64,000 nt of DNA from Megaustenia siamemsis (taxonomy: Eukaryota > Mollusca > Gastropoda > Stylommatophora > Ariophantidae), in the NCBI GenBank assembly GCA_032433765.1, contig JAVIAB010000046.1:62375951-62439950 (forward strand), in the 5' to 3' direction. The notes under the pieces are model-generated. The model saw only the letters and a program-made list of their open reading frames with translations, did no database searches and was not told the DNA's origin. The position numbers and the translations under genes were made by a program. Below are positions 48,264 through 59,388 of this stretch, one piece after another (the first letter of the stretch is position 1; each line of letters opens with the position of its first letter).

Positions 48264-49264
48264 GGTACTTCAATGCAGCCGCTGTTTCTAGTACTTCAAT
48301 GCAGCCGCTGTTTCTAGTACTTTAATTGAGCCGCTGTTTCTAGTACTTTAATTCAGCCGCTGTTTCTAGTACTTTAATTCAGCCGCTGTTTCTAGTACTT
48401 TAATGCAGCCGCTGTTTCTAGTACTTTAATTCAGCCGCTGTTTCTAGTACTTTAATGCAGCCGCTGTTTCTAGTACTTTAATTCAGTCGCTGTTTCTAGT
48501 ACTTTAATGCAGCCGCTGTTTCTAGTACTTTAATTCAGTCGCTGTTTCTAGTACTTTAATTCAGCCGCTGTTTCTAGTACTTTAATGCAGCCGCTGTTTC
48601 TAGTACTTTAATTCAGCCGCTGTTTCTAGTACTTTAATGCAGCCGCTGTTTCTAGTACTTTAATTCAGCCGCTGTCTCTAGTACTTTAATGCAGCCGCTG
48701 TTTCTAGTACTTTAATTCAGCCGCTGTTTCTAGTACTTCAATGCAGCCGTTGTTTCTAGTACTTCAATGCAGCCGCTGTTTCTAGTACTTTAATTCAGCC
48801 GCTGTTTCTAGTACTTCAATGCAGCCGCTGTTTCTAGTACTTTAAATCAGCCGCTGTTTCTAGTACTTTAATGCGGCCGCTGTTTCTAGTGCTTTAATGC
48901 GACCGCTGTTTCTAGTACTTTAATTCAGCCGCTGTTTCAAGTACATTAATATTGCCGCTCTTTGAAGTACTTTAATTCAGTCGCTGTTTCTAGTACATTA
49001 AAGCAATCGCCGATTCAAGTACTTTAATTCAGAAGCTGTATCAAGTACTTTAATTCAGCCGCTGTTTGAAGTACTTTAAATCAGAATTTTAATGCAGCCG
49101 CTATTTCAAATACTCTAATTCAGACGCTGTTTCTAGTACATTCAAGCAGCCGGTGTTTCTAGTACTTTAATGCAGTCGCTGTTTCTAGTACTTTAATTTA
49201 GCTGCTGTTTCTAGTACTCTATTGCAGTCGTTGTTTCAAATACTTTATTACATCCTCTGTTTCA
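48264..49264. repeat. 26-bp minisatellite, subfamily 1 (about 38 units)
   Basis: Units contain agtactttaattcagccgct and gtttct, with tgcag/ttcag variants. Regular up to about 48930, then increasingly diverged and irregular up to the junction with subfamily 2. Confidence 0.95.
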
Positions 49265-50793
49265 TGCACGTTAAAACATCCGCAGTTTTAAGTACTTTTA
49301 ACACATCCGCTGTTTCATGCACTTTAACACATCCGCTGTTTCATGCACTTTAACACATCCGCTGTTTCATGCACTTTAACACATCCGCTGTTTCATGCAC
49401 TTTAACACATCCGCTGTTTCATGCACTTTAACACATCCGCTGTTTCACGCACTTTAACACATCCGCTGTTTCATGCACTTTAACACATCCGCTGTTTCAT
49501 GCACTTTAACACATCCGCTGTTTCACGCACTTTAACACATCCGCTGTTTCATGCACTTTAACACATCCGCTGTTTCATGCACTTTAACACATCCGCTGTT
49601 TCATGCACTTTAACACATCCGCTGTTTCATGCACTTTAACACATCCGTTGTTTCACGCACTTTAACACATCCGCTGTTTCATGCACTTTAACACATCCGC
49701 TGTTTCATGCACTTTAACACATCCGCTGTTTCACGCACTTTAACACATCCGCTGTTTCATGCACTTTAACACATCCGCTGTTTAATGCACTTTAACACAT
49801 CCGCTGTTTCATGCACTTTAACACATCCGCTGTTTCATGCACTTTAACACATCCGCTGTTTCATGCACTTTAACACATCCGCTGTTTCATGCACTTCAAC
49901 ACATCCGCTGTTTCATGCACTTTAACACATCCGCTGTTTCATGCACTTTAACACATCCGCTGTTTCATGCACTTTAACACATCCGCTGTTTCATGCACTT
50001 TAACACATCCGCTGTTTCATGCACTTTACACATCCGCTGTTTCGTGCACTTTAACACATCCGCTGTTTCACGCACTTTAACACATCCGCTGTTTCATGCA
50101 CTTTAACACATCCGCTGTTTCATGCACTTTAACACATCCGCTGTTTCACGCACTTTAACACATCCGCTGTTTCATGCACTTTAACACATCCGCTGTTTAA
50201 TGCACTTTAACACATCCGCTGTTTCATGCACTTTAACACATCCGCTGTTTCATGCACTTTAACACATCCGCTGTTTCATGCACTTAACACATCCGCTGTT
50301 TCATGCACTTTAACACATCCGCTGTTTCATGCACTTCAACACATCCGCTGTTTCATGCACTTTAACACATCCGCTGTTTCATGCACTTTAACACATCCGC
50401 TGTTTCATGCACTTTAACACATCCGCTGTTTCATGCACTTTAACACATCCGCTGTTTCATGCACTTTAACACATCCGCTGTTTCATGCACTTTAACACAT
50501 CCGCTGTTTCATGCACTTTAACACATCCGCTGTTTCATGCACTTTAACACATCCGCTGTTTCACGCACTTTAACACATCCGCTGTTTCACGCACTTTAAC
50601 ACATCCGCTGTTTAATGCACTTTAACACATCCGCTGTTTCATGCACTTTAACACATCCGCTGTTTCATGCACATTAACACATCCGCTGTTTCATGCACTT
50701 TAACACATCCGCTGTTTCATGCACTTTAACACATCCGCTGTTTCATGCACTTTAACACATCCGCTGTTTCATGCACTTTAACACATCCGCTGT
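49265..50793. repeat. 26-bp minisatellite, subfamily 2 (about 59 units)
   Basis: Units contain atgcactttaacacatccgc and tgtttc. Same 26-bp period and the same cgctgtttc core as subfamily 1, so one array diverged into two homogenised halves. Variants cacgcac and ttaatgc recur in the same order at several places, indicating block duplications. Confidence 0.96.
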
Positions 50794-50914
50794 TTCAGAG
50801 CGATTTGTGTCTTCGAGAGCTCTGTATATTTCTTCTTCTTCAGCGCCCGAGTCATGTGATCATGCGAACCTGTTTCATGATGGAGTGTGAGAAGATCTGG
50901 ATGAAAGTCTTCGT
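50794..50914. other. spacer
   Basis: Right edge of the 26-bp array into unique sequence; nothing recognised. Confidence 0.35.
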
Positions 50915-51050
50915 TGTGGCCCTCTATTCGAATCGACGCATCATCCGTATTCAACCAGAATCTAAAAATGGGTACATAGATTGTTTTCTGAGAAAGTTAA
51001 GTAATACCGACTACGTCAGCCCTAAAATATGCCCTCGGCATTGACACATA
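50915..51050 (+). mobile_element. decayed SINE S1 body
   Basis: A diverged match to the S1 body: a ttcgaatcgacg B-box-like piece, aaaaatgggtac, ttttctgagaaagtt, aataccgactac and atgccctcggca in the same order as in the copies at 6648 and 27897. The tRNA-like head is poorly preserved. Confidence 0.55.
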
Positions 51051-51919
51051 TCGGCACTGCCCTCATTTGTCCCGAAGCATATAGAAAGATCCATTTATTA
51101 CGATTCATGTTGAAGATGTTGATTACCTTTGGGATTGCCCAGTGTGTTTTGGACTCTGTGCTATTAATTAGTGAATTGTGTCAAAAGATGTACTTTCTAT
51201 AAACAAGGAAAACGAAGATATCACGAGATTATTGATTACCTTTTCAAAATGTCTGTTGTAGAAATGTTATTTCACGACAAAAAAACAAAACAAAAAAAAC
51301 ACGAAAGGTATGGCGAGGGCTTTTCTCAAGTGAGGGACATCCAGGAAGTCGTGGAACAAGTCCGTGGTACATGTGGGTATCATCATTTTTGTCTGGCTAC
51401 TGCGGGAGTGGGAAGCTCAATTCTTGGCGTGATTTGGAATATTCAGGGAATGTTTATATCTAGCTCAGCCTTCAGGCTATTTATATCCAGGCGGTGGAGG
51501 AAGGAACTTGTTAGGACGGTTTTGTTGAAGGAAGCCGAAGGTATAATGACCTTGGCATCAGATCAGGGAATCAGCCCAGGTGATAATTTCATTAGATGAT
51601 CCATTACTTTGACTTTCTGCTACTTCTAAGATTTATAATTATTTCTGTTCATTTCGGCATGTTTGTCCGTGCTGGTGCATTGGTGTTGTCTGTTTGATAA
51701 TGACAATGTTGGTACAACATATTGTATCAAACATGTTGTATCAAACGTAATGTGCTGTGTTGGTGTTTGATAATGACAAATTGTCCTACTGGGAGATACT
51801 TGCATTAATAGGAAAGTACAAATATACAATTTATTTCCGGTCTGTGATCGTTACCCTATGCTATAGTCATTGAATACGCCTTCGTGTAAGACACTGCTAC
51901 AATAGCTAATTTTTAGTTA
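51051..51919. other. 0.9 kb non-array DNA, one unrecognised ORF
   Basis: A 142-codon open frame (51171-51599, plus) is the longest array-free frame here outside known elements. It has a Lys-rich stretch and a mildly hydrophobic middle (GVGSSILGVIWNIQGMF) but no domain I recognise. It could be an exon piece, a transposon remnant or chance. Confidence 0.25.
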
Positions 51920-52010
51920 GCTGCGTGGCAGTGTGCCAAGCGTTCGGCTTCTCGTGGCAAGGCGCGGTGCCACTGAGTACGGGTTCGATCCCGCTTCGGA
52001 CCATATATTG
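51920..52010 (+). mobile_element. tRNA-like SINE head (family S3)
   Basis: A perfect B box gggttcgatccc lies at about 51981, about 30 bases after gtgccaagcgttcggcttc, which itself follows an A-box-like gctgcgtggcagtg. This is the two-box layout of a tRNA-derived RNA polymerase III promoter. A T-rich body follows. It could also be a decayed tRNA pseudogene; no second copy is in the window. Confidence 0.5.
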
Positions 52011-52232
52011 TTCTTCGTTTTTTTCTATTGTTGTTTGTCTGTCAATTTTTCCGAGTGCTAACACATACTCCTTTGTTCTATTATTCCCTACATTGTTGTT
52101 GTCTAGTTTCAACGATTGTTACATCTATTTTCTTGTGTGACTTTGATCTCACAAACAGAATGTAACAAAATCGATTCTTTTGGAACAAGATGCTGTAAAA
52201 AAAATCATCAAGATACTTTGGATAATGAAACA

Positions 52233-52897
52233 GAGAAATGTAGACAAATTAACGACATGAACATTAACAGAGAAATGTAGACAAATTAACGACATGAACA
52301 TTAACAGAGAAATGTAGACAAATTAACGACATGAACATTAACAGAGAAATGTAGACAAATTAACGACATGAACATTAACAGAGAAATGTAGACAAATTAA
52401 CGACATGAACATTAACAGAGAAATGTAGACAAATTAACGACATGAACATTAACAGAGAAATGTAGACAAATTAACGACATGAACATTAACAGAGAAATGT
52501 AGACAAATTAACAACATGAACATTAACAGAGAAATGTAGACAAATTAACGACATGAACATTAACAGAGAAATGTATAAAAATTAACGACATGAACATTAA
52601 CAGAGAAATGTAGACAAATTAACGATATAAACATTGACAGAGAAATGTAGACAAATTAACGACATAAACATTGACAGAGAAATGTAGACAAATTAACGAC
52701 ATAAACATTAACAGAGAAATGTAGACAAATTAACGACATAAACATTAACAGAGAAATGTAGACAAATTAACGACATAAACATTAGCAGAGAAATGTAGAC
52801 AAATTAACGACATTAACATTAGCAGAGAAATTTAGACAAATTAACGACATAAACATTAGCAGAGAAATGTAGACAAATTAACGACATAAACATTCAA
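52233..52897. repeat. 37-bp minisatellite (about 18 units)
   Basis: Units contain attaacagagaaatgtagac and aaattaacgacatgaac. The left half is nearly identical; the right half has ataaac and attagc variants. The array ends in gacataaacattcaaaag just before a LINE fragment. Confidence 0.95.
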
Positions 52898-52914
52898 AAG
52901 AAATGACCAATAAA

Positions 52915-53153
52915 CATCATTCTAGGGAGGAAATTAAAATACTATGGCCACGTCAACAGACAGTGGGCAGGAAAGAACAATAATAGAAGGCTTGGTTCCT
53001 GGGCGACGTATGAGGAGCAGACCAAGAAGAAGGTGGTTTCAAGTCATCAAGGAGACCTTGAACACAACAGAAGAAGTGGGAGATCTGGCTAGATACAGAG
53101 GTTCTTTCAGACGGGCTGTGCTGAATGTAACGTTCTGTGGGAGATCTGGCTAG
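52915..53153 (+). pseudogene. LINE-F ORF2 C-terminal remnant
   Basis: Starts with LKYYGHVNRQ, then after a frame change QERTIIEGLVPGRRMRSRPR, RRWFQVIKETL, EEVGDLARYRGSFRRAV and LNVTFC. This is the usual FGHV...GRRRRGRPRRRW...A.DR..FR order at the end of LINE ORF2. Its last 61 bp are the unit of the array that follows. Only the 3' end of the element is present. Confidence 0.85.
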
Positions 53154-53810
53154 AGGCAGAGATTCTTTCAGACGGGCTGTGCTGAATGTAACGTTCTGTG
53201 GGAGATCTGGCTAGATACAGAGGTTCTTTCAGACGGGCTGTGCTGAATGTAACGTTCTGTGGGAGATCTGGCTAGATACAGAGGTTCTTTCAGACGGGCT
53301 GTGCTGAATGTAACGTTCTGTGGGAGATCTGGCTAGATACAGAGGTTCTTTCAGACGGGCTGTGCTGAATGTAACGTTCTGTGGGAGATCTGGCTAGAGA
53401 CAGAGATTCTTTCAGACTGGCTGTGGTGAATGTAACGTTCTGTGGGAGATCTGGCTAGATACAGAGGTTCTTTCAGACGGGCTGTGCTGAATGTAACGTT
53501 CTGTGGGAGATCTGGCTAGATACAGAGGTTCTTTCAGACGGGCTGTGCTGAATGTAACGTTCTGTGGGAGATCTGGCTAGAGGCAGAGATTCTTTCAGAC
53601 TGGCTGTGGTGAATGTAACGTTCTGTGGGAGATCTGGCTAGAGACAGAGATTCTTTCAGACTGGCTGTGGTGAATGTAACGTTCTGTGGGAGATCTGACT
53701 AGAGACAGAGATTCTTTCAGACTGGCTGTGCTGAATTTAACGTTCTGTGGGAGATCTGGCTAGAGGCAGAGATTCTTTCAGACGGGCAGTGCTGAATGTA
53801 ACGTTCTGCT
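53080..53810 (+). repeat. 61-bp array made from the LINE-F 3' end (about 12 units)
   Basis: Units contain gggagatctggctagataca, gaggttctttcagacgggct and gtgctgaatgtaacgttct. The first unit is in frame with the LINE ORF2 codons GDLARYRGSFRRAVLNVTF, so the array is the LINE terminus multiplied. Later units show gaggcagagattc and gactggctgtggtg variants. It ends in gaccTGAAGATGATA-like sequence, possibly the LINE tail. Confidence 0.92.
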
Positions 53811-54162
53811 AAGGAAATGCGACCTGAAGATGATATAAGCGATAACTAACGTTCCTTCTCTGTTGTGTTCACCCGAAAACTTCTCTTCATCGTCCACCCT
53901 TATAGTACTCAATGGGCGTAGTTGCGTTGTCTTGTCAGTTCACGGTAAATCACGACAATTTTCGGCCCGAGATATCCGTATTTGATACCACAGGTTTAGA
54001 TGCCGGGGTGCCTCCCAGCTTCGAGCATAACGACCAGACTTCTAGAATGTGTAGTAGACACTGGATCAGCTCCGTTGTTCGCCAGCTTTTACACGTGCAG
54101 TCAGTTATGAGTCGCTGGTCGCTTTCAGCTGAGATGTTTGAGGCTGTCTTTGCCAAAACATG
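53811..54162. other. non-array DNA, no gene recognised
   Basis: Overlapping open frames on both strands (53912-54193 plus, 53950-54156 minus) have no recognisable motif. Confidence 0.35.
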
Positions 54163-55808
54163 TTACATTCAACTGTTGTCCAGTAACATGTAACATCGTT
54201 GGGATATCCAGTAACATGTAACATCGTTGGGATATCCAGTGACATTTAACATCGTTGGGATGTCTAGTGACATGTAACATCGTTTGGTTGTCTAGTAACA
54301 TGTAACATCGTTGGGATGTCCAGTGACATTTAACATCGTTGGGTTGTCTAATAACATGTAAGATCGTTGGGTTGTCTAGTAACATGTAACATCGTTGGGA
54401 TGTCCAGTGACATTTAACATCGTTGGGATGTCTAGTGACATGTAACATCGTTGGGATGTCCAGTGACATTTAACATCGTTGGGATGTCTAGTGACATGTA
54501 ACATCGTTGGGATATCCAGTGACAATTTACATCGTTGGGATGTCTAGTGACATGTAACATCGTTGGGTTGTCTAGTAACATGTAACATCGTTGGGATATC
54601 CAGTAACATGTAACATCGTTGGGATGGCCAGTGACATGTAACATCGTTGGGATGTCTAGTAACATGTAACATCGTTGGGATATCCAGTAACATGTAACAT
54701 CGTTAGGATGGCCAGTGACATGTAACATCGTTGGGATGTCTAGTAACATGTAACATCGTTGGGATGTCCAGTAACATTTAACATCGTTGGGTTGTCTAGT
54801 AACATGTAACATCGTTGGGATGTCCAGTGACATTTAACATCGTTGGGTTGTCTAGTAACATGTAACATCGTTGGGATGTCCAGTGACATTTAACATCGTT
54901 GGGATATCCAGTAACATGTAACATCGTTGGGATGTCTATTGACATGTAACATCGCTGGGATGTCTAGTGACATGTAACATCGTTGGGATGTCTAGTGACT
55001 TGTAACATCGTTGGGATGTCCAGTAACATGTAACATCGTTGGGATGTCCAGTGACATTTAACATCGTTGGGAAGTCCAGTGACATTTAACATCGTTCGGA
55101 TGTCCAGTGACATTTAACATCTTTGGGATGTCCAGTGACATTTAACATCTTTGGGATGTCCAGTGACATTTAACATCGTTGGGATGTCCAGTAACATGTA
55201 ACATCGTTGGGATTGGAATGTCCAGTAAAATGTAACATCGTTGGGATGTCCAGTAACATGTAAAATCGTTGGGATGCCCTGTAACATGTAAAATCGTTGT
55301 GATGCCCAGTAACATGTAGTAACATCGTTGGAACGACCAGTAATATGTAACATCGTTGCGATGTCCAGTAACATGTAAAATCGTTGTGATGCCCAGTAAC
55401 ATGTAGTAACATCGTTGGAATGACCAGTAATATGTAGCATCGTTGCGATGTCCAGAAACATGTTACATCGTTGGGATGTCCAGAAACATGTAACATCGTT
55501 GGGATGTCCAGTAAAATGTAACATCGTTGGGATGTCCAGTAAAATGTAACATCGTTGGGATGTCCAGAAACATGTAACATCGTTGGGATGTCCAGAAACA
55601 TGTAACATCGTTGGGATGTCCAGTAAAATGTAACATCGTTGGGATGTCCAGAAACATGTAACATCGTTGCGATGCCCAGTAAAATGTAACATCGTTGGAA
55701 TATCCAGAAACATGTAACATCGTTGGGATGTCCAGAAACATGTAACATCGTTGGGATGTCCAGTAAAATGTAACATCGTTGGGATATCCAGTAAAATGTA
55801 ACATCGTT

Positions 55809-55909
55809 GATGTAAATCGAATGATTCCAATGGCACGGGCGGTTGAGCAATTATGGATTTTAATTCGTTTGCTGTGATGCCGGGGCCTTCCATAACCAAA
55901 GAACCAAAG
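55809..55909 (-). repeat. element X, copy 2, inside the 28-bp array
   Basis: A 101-bp non-array segment with gcacgggcggttgagcaatt and ggggccttccataaccaaag. On the minus strand it encodes an open stretch including SLVMEGPGITANELKSIIAQ. It is identical or nearly so to copy 3. The source element is unknown. Confidence 0.85.
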
Positions 55910-57344
55910 TAACATCGTTGGGATATCCAGTAACATGTAACATCGTTGGGATGTCCAGTGACATGTAACATCGTTGGGATATCCAGTAACATGTAACATC
56001 GTTGGAATATCCAGTAACATGTAACATCGTTGGGATGTCCAGTAAAATGTAACATCGTTGGGATATCCAGTAACATGTAACATCGTTGGGATGTCCAGTG
56101 ACATGTAACATCGTTGGGATATCCAGTAACATGTAACATCGTTGGGATGTCCAGTAAAATGTAACATCGTTGGGATGTCCAGTAACATGTAACATCGTTG
56201 GAATATCCAGTAACATGTAACATCGTTGGGATGTCCAGTAAAATGTAACATCGTTGGGATATCCAGTAACATGTAACATCGTTGGAATATCCAGTAACAT
56301 GTAACATCGTTGGGATGTCCAGTAAAATGTAACATCGTTGGGATATCCAGTAACATGTAACATCGTTGGGATGTCCAGTAATGTAACATCGTTGGGATAT
56401 CCAGTAACATATAACATCGTTGGAATATCCAGTAACATGTAACATCGTTGGGATGTCCAGTAAAATGTAACATCGTTAGGATGTCCAGTAACATGTAACA
56501 TCGTTGGAATGTCCAGAAACATGTAACATCGTTGGGATGTCCAGTAACATGTAACATCGTTGGAATGTCCAGTAACATGTAACATCGTTGGGATGTCCAG
56601 TAAAATGTAACATCGTTGGGATATCCAGTAACATGTAACATCGTTGGAATATCCAGTAACATGTAACATCGTTGGGATGTCCAGTAAAATGTAACATCGT
56701 TGGGATGTCCAGTAAAATGTAACATCGTTGGGATATCCAGTAAAATGTAACATCGTTGGGATATCCAGTAACATGTAACAGCGTTGGGATGTCCAGCGAC
56801 ATGTAACATCGTTGGGATGTCTAGTGACATGTAACATCGTTGGAATGTCTAGTGACATGTAATATCGTTGGGATGTCTAGTGACATGTAATATCGTTGGG
56901 ATGTCCAGTGACATGTAACATCGTTGGGATGTCCAGTAACATGTAACATCGTTGGGATGTCCAGTAACATGTAACATCGTTGGGATGTCCAGTAAAATGT
57001 AACATCTTTGGGATGTCCAGTAACATGTAACATCGTTGGAATATCCAGTAACATGTAACATCGTTGGATGTCCAGTAAAATGTAACATCGTTGGGATGTC
57101 CAGTAAAATGTAACATCGTTGGGATATCCAGTAACATGTAACATCGTTGGGATGTCCAGAAACATGTAACATCGTTGGGATGTCCAGTAACATGTAACAT
57201 CGCTAGAATGTCCAGTAACATGTAACATCGTTGGAATGTCCAGAAACATGTAACATCGTTGGGATCTCCAGTAACATGTAACATCGTTGGAATGTCCAGT
57301 AACATGTAACATCGTTGGGATATCCAGTAAAATGTAACATCGTT

Positions 57345-57445
57345 GATGTAAATCGAATGATTCCAATGGCACGGGCGGTTGAGCAATTATGGATTTTAAT
57401 TCGTTTGCTGTGATGCCGGGGCCTTCCATAACCAAAGAACCAAAG
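57345..57445 (-). repeat. element X, copy 3, inside the 28-bp array
   Basis: Same 101-bp segment as copy 2, 1536 bp further on, with the same flanking array units on both sides. This shows that a block containing X was duplicated along with the array, not inserted twice. Confidence 0.88.
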
Positions 57446-57523
57446 TAACATCGTTGGGATATCCAGTAACATGTAACATCGTTGGGATGTCCAGTGACAT
57501 GTAACATCGTTGGGATATCCAGT

Positions 57524-58600
57524 TGTTATAGTGTGACTCAGTCATGGGCGATAATGGAAGAATAGAAGAATATGACGATAGACAGAAGAATAAAAGAATG
57601 AGGCGATGACGATGTGAAGTAGGATAGTTTTAGGCGGCGTAGAAAAGACACTCTTCAGAGGATTAGGAAGGAGACGTTAAGTCTACCCAACTCAGTCGCT
57701 GAGTCGTAATCAACTTGAAGATTACCAGTGAAATGCGTACAGGTGGTCAGCCTAAAGCCAGACAGATGTTTGCTCTGGTCGACAAAGTTGCGTAACGCAA
57801 CGACACGGCCGCTGGTTCCTAGGAAACTCTTATATCGGCAGACGCCTTGAAGTCCAGTGAAGACCTGAGATGAAAGCGGACAACTAAACTGCCCCGCGTA
57901 ATCAAAAGACCAGGTTATCTTTACGTTCAGCAGTGATTACTCTTTGAGTCTCTGAATTGGAAATCGCCTCGAGTTTTAGTTGTTAGGGGACGGACTTAGG
58001 AAGATGGACAGGTTCGACAGGACTCCTAAAGTAATAAGACTTTAGAGATAATTAAAAAAGGCGGAGTTAGAGAGATAGTGACGGTCAGGAGACGTAGGTT
58101 AGGCCGTATCAGTGGTCGGGGGGGTGTGGTCACCTGGGACTTAAACCCCGAGACCCTGGGAACTAGGAGATTAGGAGAGAGAGGCCCAGAGTGCTTTTGG
58201 GGCGAGGAGCAGTAGCTAGAGAGACATTTAGCTACACTCGGGCAGACTCAGCTATACTCAGCCAGACTCGAGACAATTCGGCCACACTCGGCCAGACTGA
58301 GCACATTCAGATACTAGTTCCTCAGCACTATCAGAAAGAGACAGGCAGATGTACTTAAGAATACTATACGGAGTATACGGTCAACAAGATAGATAGATAA
58401 CCACAGGTAGAACTTTATGAATACGAAACGGCCACACACAAATGTTATTTGACAATTCATCATCGCCGATAGGCTATGTCAAGTAACACCAATAAAGACC
58501 TTGTTTATACTTGTTTAAAAGATTGATGAGTTATATATGTGTGTCAAATGAAAGTACAAGTAGTAAGGTCAGAAAGAAGTTTGAAAGAAACCCTGCAACA
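57524..58600 (+). repeat. 5' LTR
   Basis: Begins tgttatagtgtgac and ends ccctgcaaca. It contains a cttatatcgg TATA-like site (about 57829), AATAAA at 58491-58496 as a likely polyadenylation signal, and a small internal repeat of cagactcagc/cactcggcc near 58240-58300. By eye it differs from the 3' LTR by about three substitutions and two or three small indels. Confidence 0.93.
58491..58496 (+). terminator. polyadenylation signal AATAAA in the 5' LTR
   Basis: Canonical AATAAA about 100 bp before the LTR end. The equivalent in the 3' LTR, at 63842-63847, would be the one used for the full-length transcript. Confidence 0.55.
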
Positions 58601-58613
58601 TCACATTACTTTC

Positions 58614-58634
58614 TGTTGCCGTGACGCAGGATTC
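58614..58634 (+). promoter_or_regulatory. candidate primer-binding site, tRNA-His-like
   Basis: tgttgccgtgacgcaggatt, 13 bp after the LTR end, resembles the complement of a tRNA-His 3' end as I remember it (TGGTGCCGTGACTCGGATT), with one mismatch near the CCA end and one indel-type difference. Thirteen bases is a longer gap than usual. The assignment rests on memory of tRNA-His primer sites in other elements. Confidence 0.45.
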
Positions 58635-59388
58635 TATTCTTTAGAAAGGACCTGGAGAGAAAAAAAAAAAGAGTAAGAATTTTCTCTTAATTAACCAAGA
58701 CGTCCACCTACGTACTTCCAGTATAACCAAGAAGTACTTCCAGCAACGAGTGCAGTCCTCATAATTTGCAAGTACCCATGAAGTTGAGCCTAGTAATGTG
58801 TTTGTGTACAACACACCAGCGAACCTTGTCTACAGAAGTTAATCAAGCCTAGCCCTCTGTGTCCAAAATAGTACATCGAAGTCCAGCGTAAGAATGGCTG
58901 CCTGTTTGTGAGACTACACCCTGTTTATCTTAAAATCCCGAAGAAGCGACTAGAAGTGCCAACCCGCAGTGATCTTTCCCCGAGCTATATCAAAGTAGAA
59001 GTGAACATTCATATTCATAAAGTAGAACTTCCTGTAAGGAAAGAAGTAAAAGTGAAATAGACAGAGAGAACAAAATGTGAAAATGATGTCCACATTGAGA
59101 ACCTGAAAGAAGACTAAGTAGTTAATTATTGTTTTAAATTAGTATATTATTGTGTAGTTGTTAGGATGTTATAAAGGTGTGTTAGGTATTCCATGGACTT
59201 CAGAAGCATGTAAGTTGGATTTTTCTTATATATTTTAGAGATGCATATGATATGTTGTAACAAGGTTGCGTGAAGTAAATAAGTTTTTTCTTGAGTGTTA
59301 GTGGAAGAAAGTAGAAATTCTTTGACTGATCTAAATAACTTGTGTGTTAATTTATACTTAATTTATAATTAATTAATTAATTATCAAG
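58635..59388 (+). other. untranslated leader of the LTR element
   Basis: About 750 bp with no long open frame, AT-rich toward the ATG and ending in a run of taattaatta. The length suggests room for packaging or dimerisation signals, but none is identified. Confidence 0.5.

Larger units (their letters stand above)
54163..57523. repeat. 28-bp minisatellite (over 110 units), left part
   Basis: Units contain aacatcgttgggatgtccag and taacatgt, with gatatcc, gtctagt and agaaaca variants. On the minus strand three rotating frames remain open (repeats such as TGHPNDVTCYW), because stops are rare in the unit. The array contains two copies of element X and is split by the LTR element, resuming at 63954. 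Confidence 0.97.

Noticed and set aside
51171..51599. 142-codon ORF as a protein-coding gene
   Set aside because: No recognisable domain and no splice or promoter evidence; mentioned only as part of the non-array region.
55114..56858. Several 330-455-codon minus-strand frames in the 28-bp array
   Set aside because: 28 is not a multiple of three, so the frames simply rotate the same unit through all three readings; they overlap one another and contain element X out of context.
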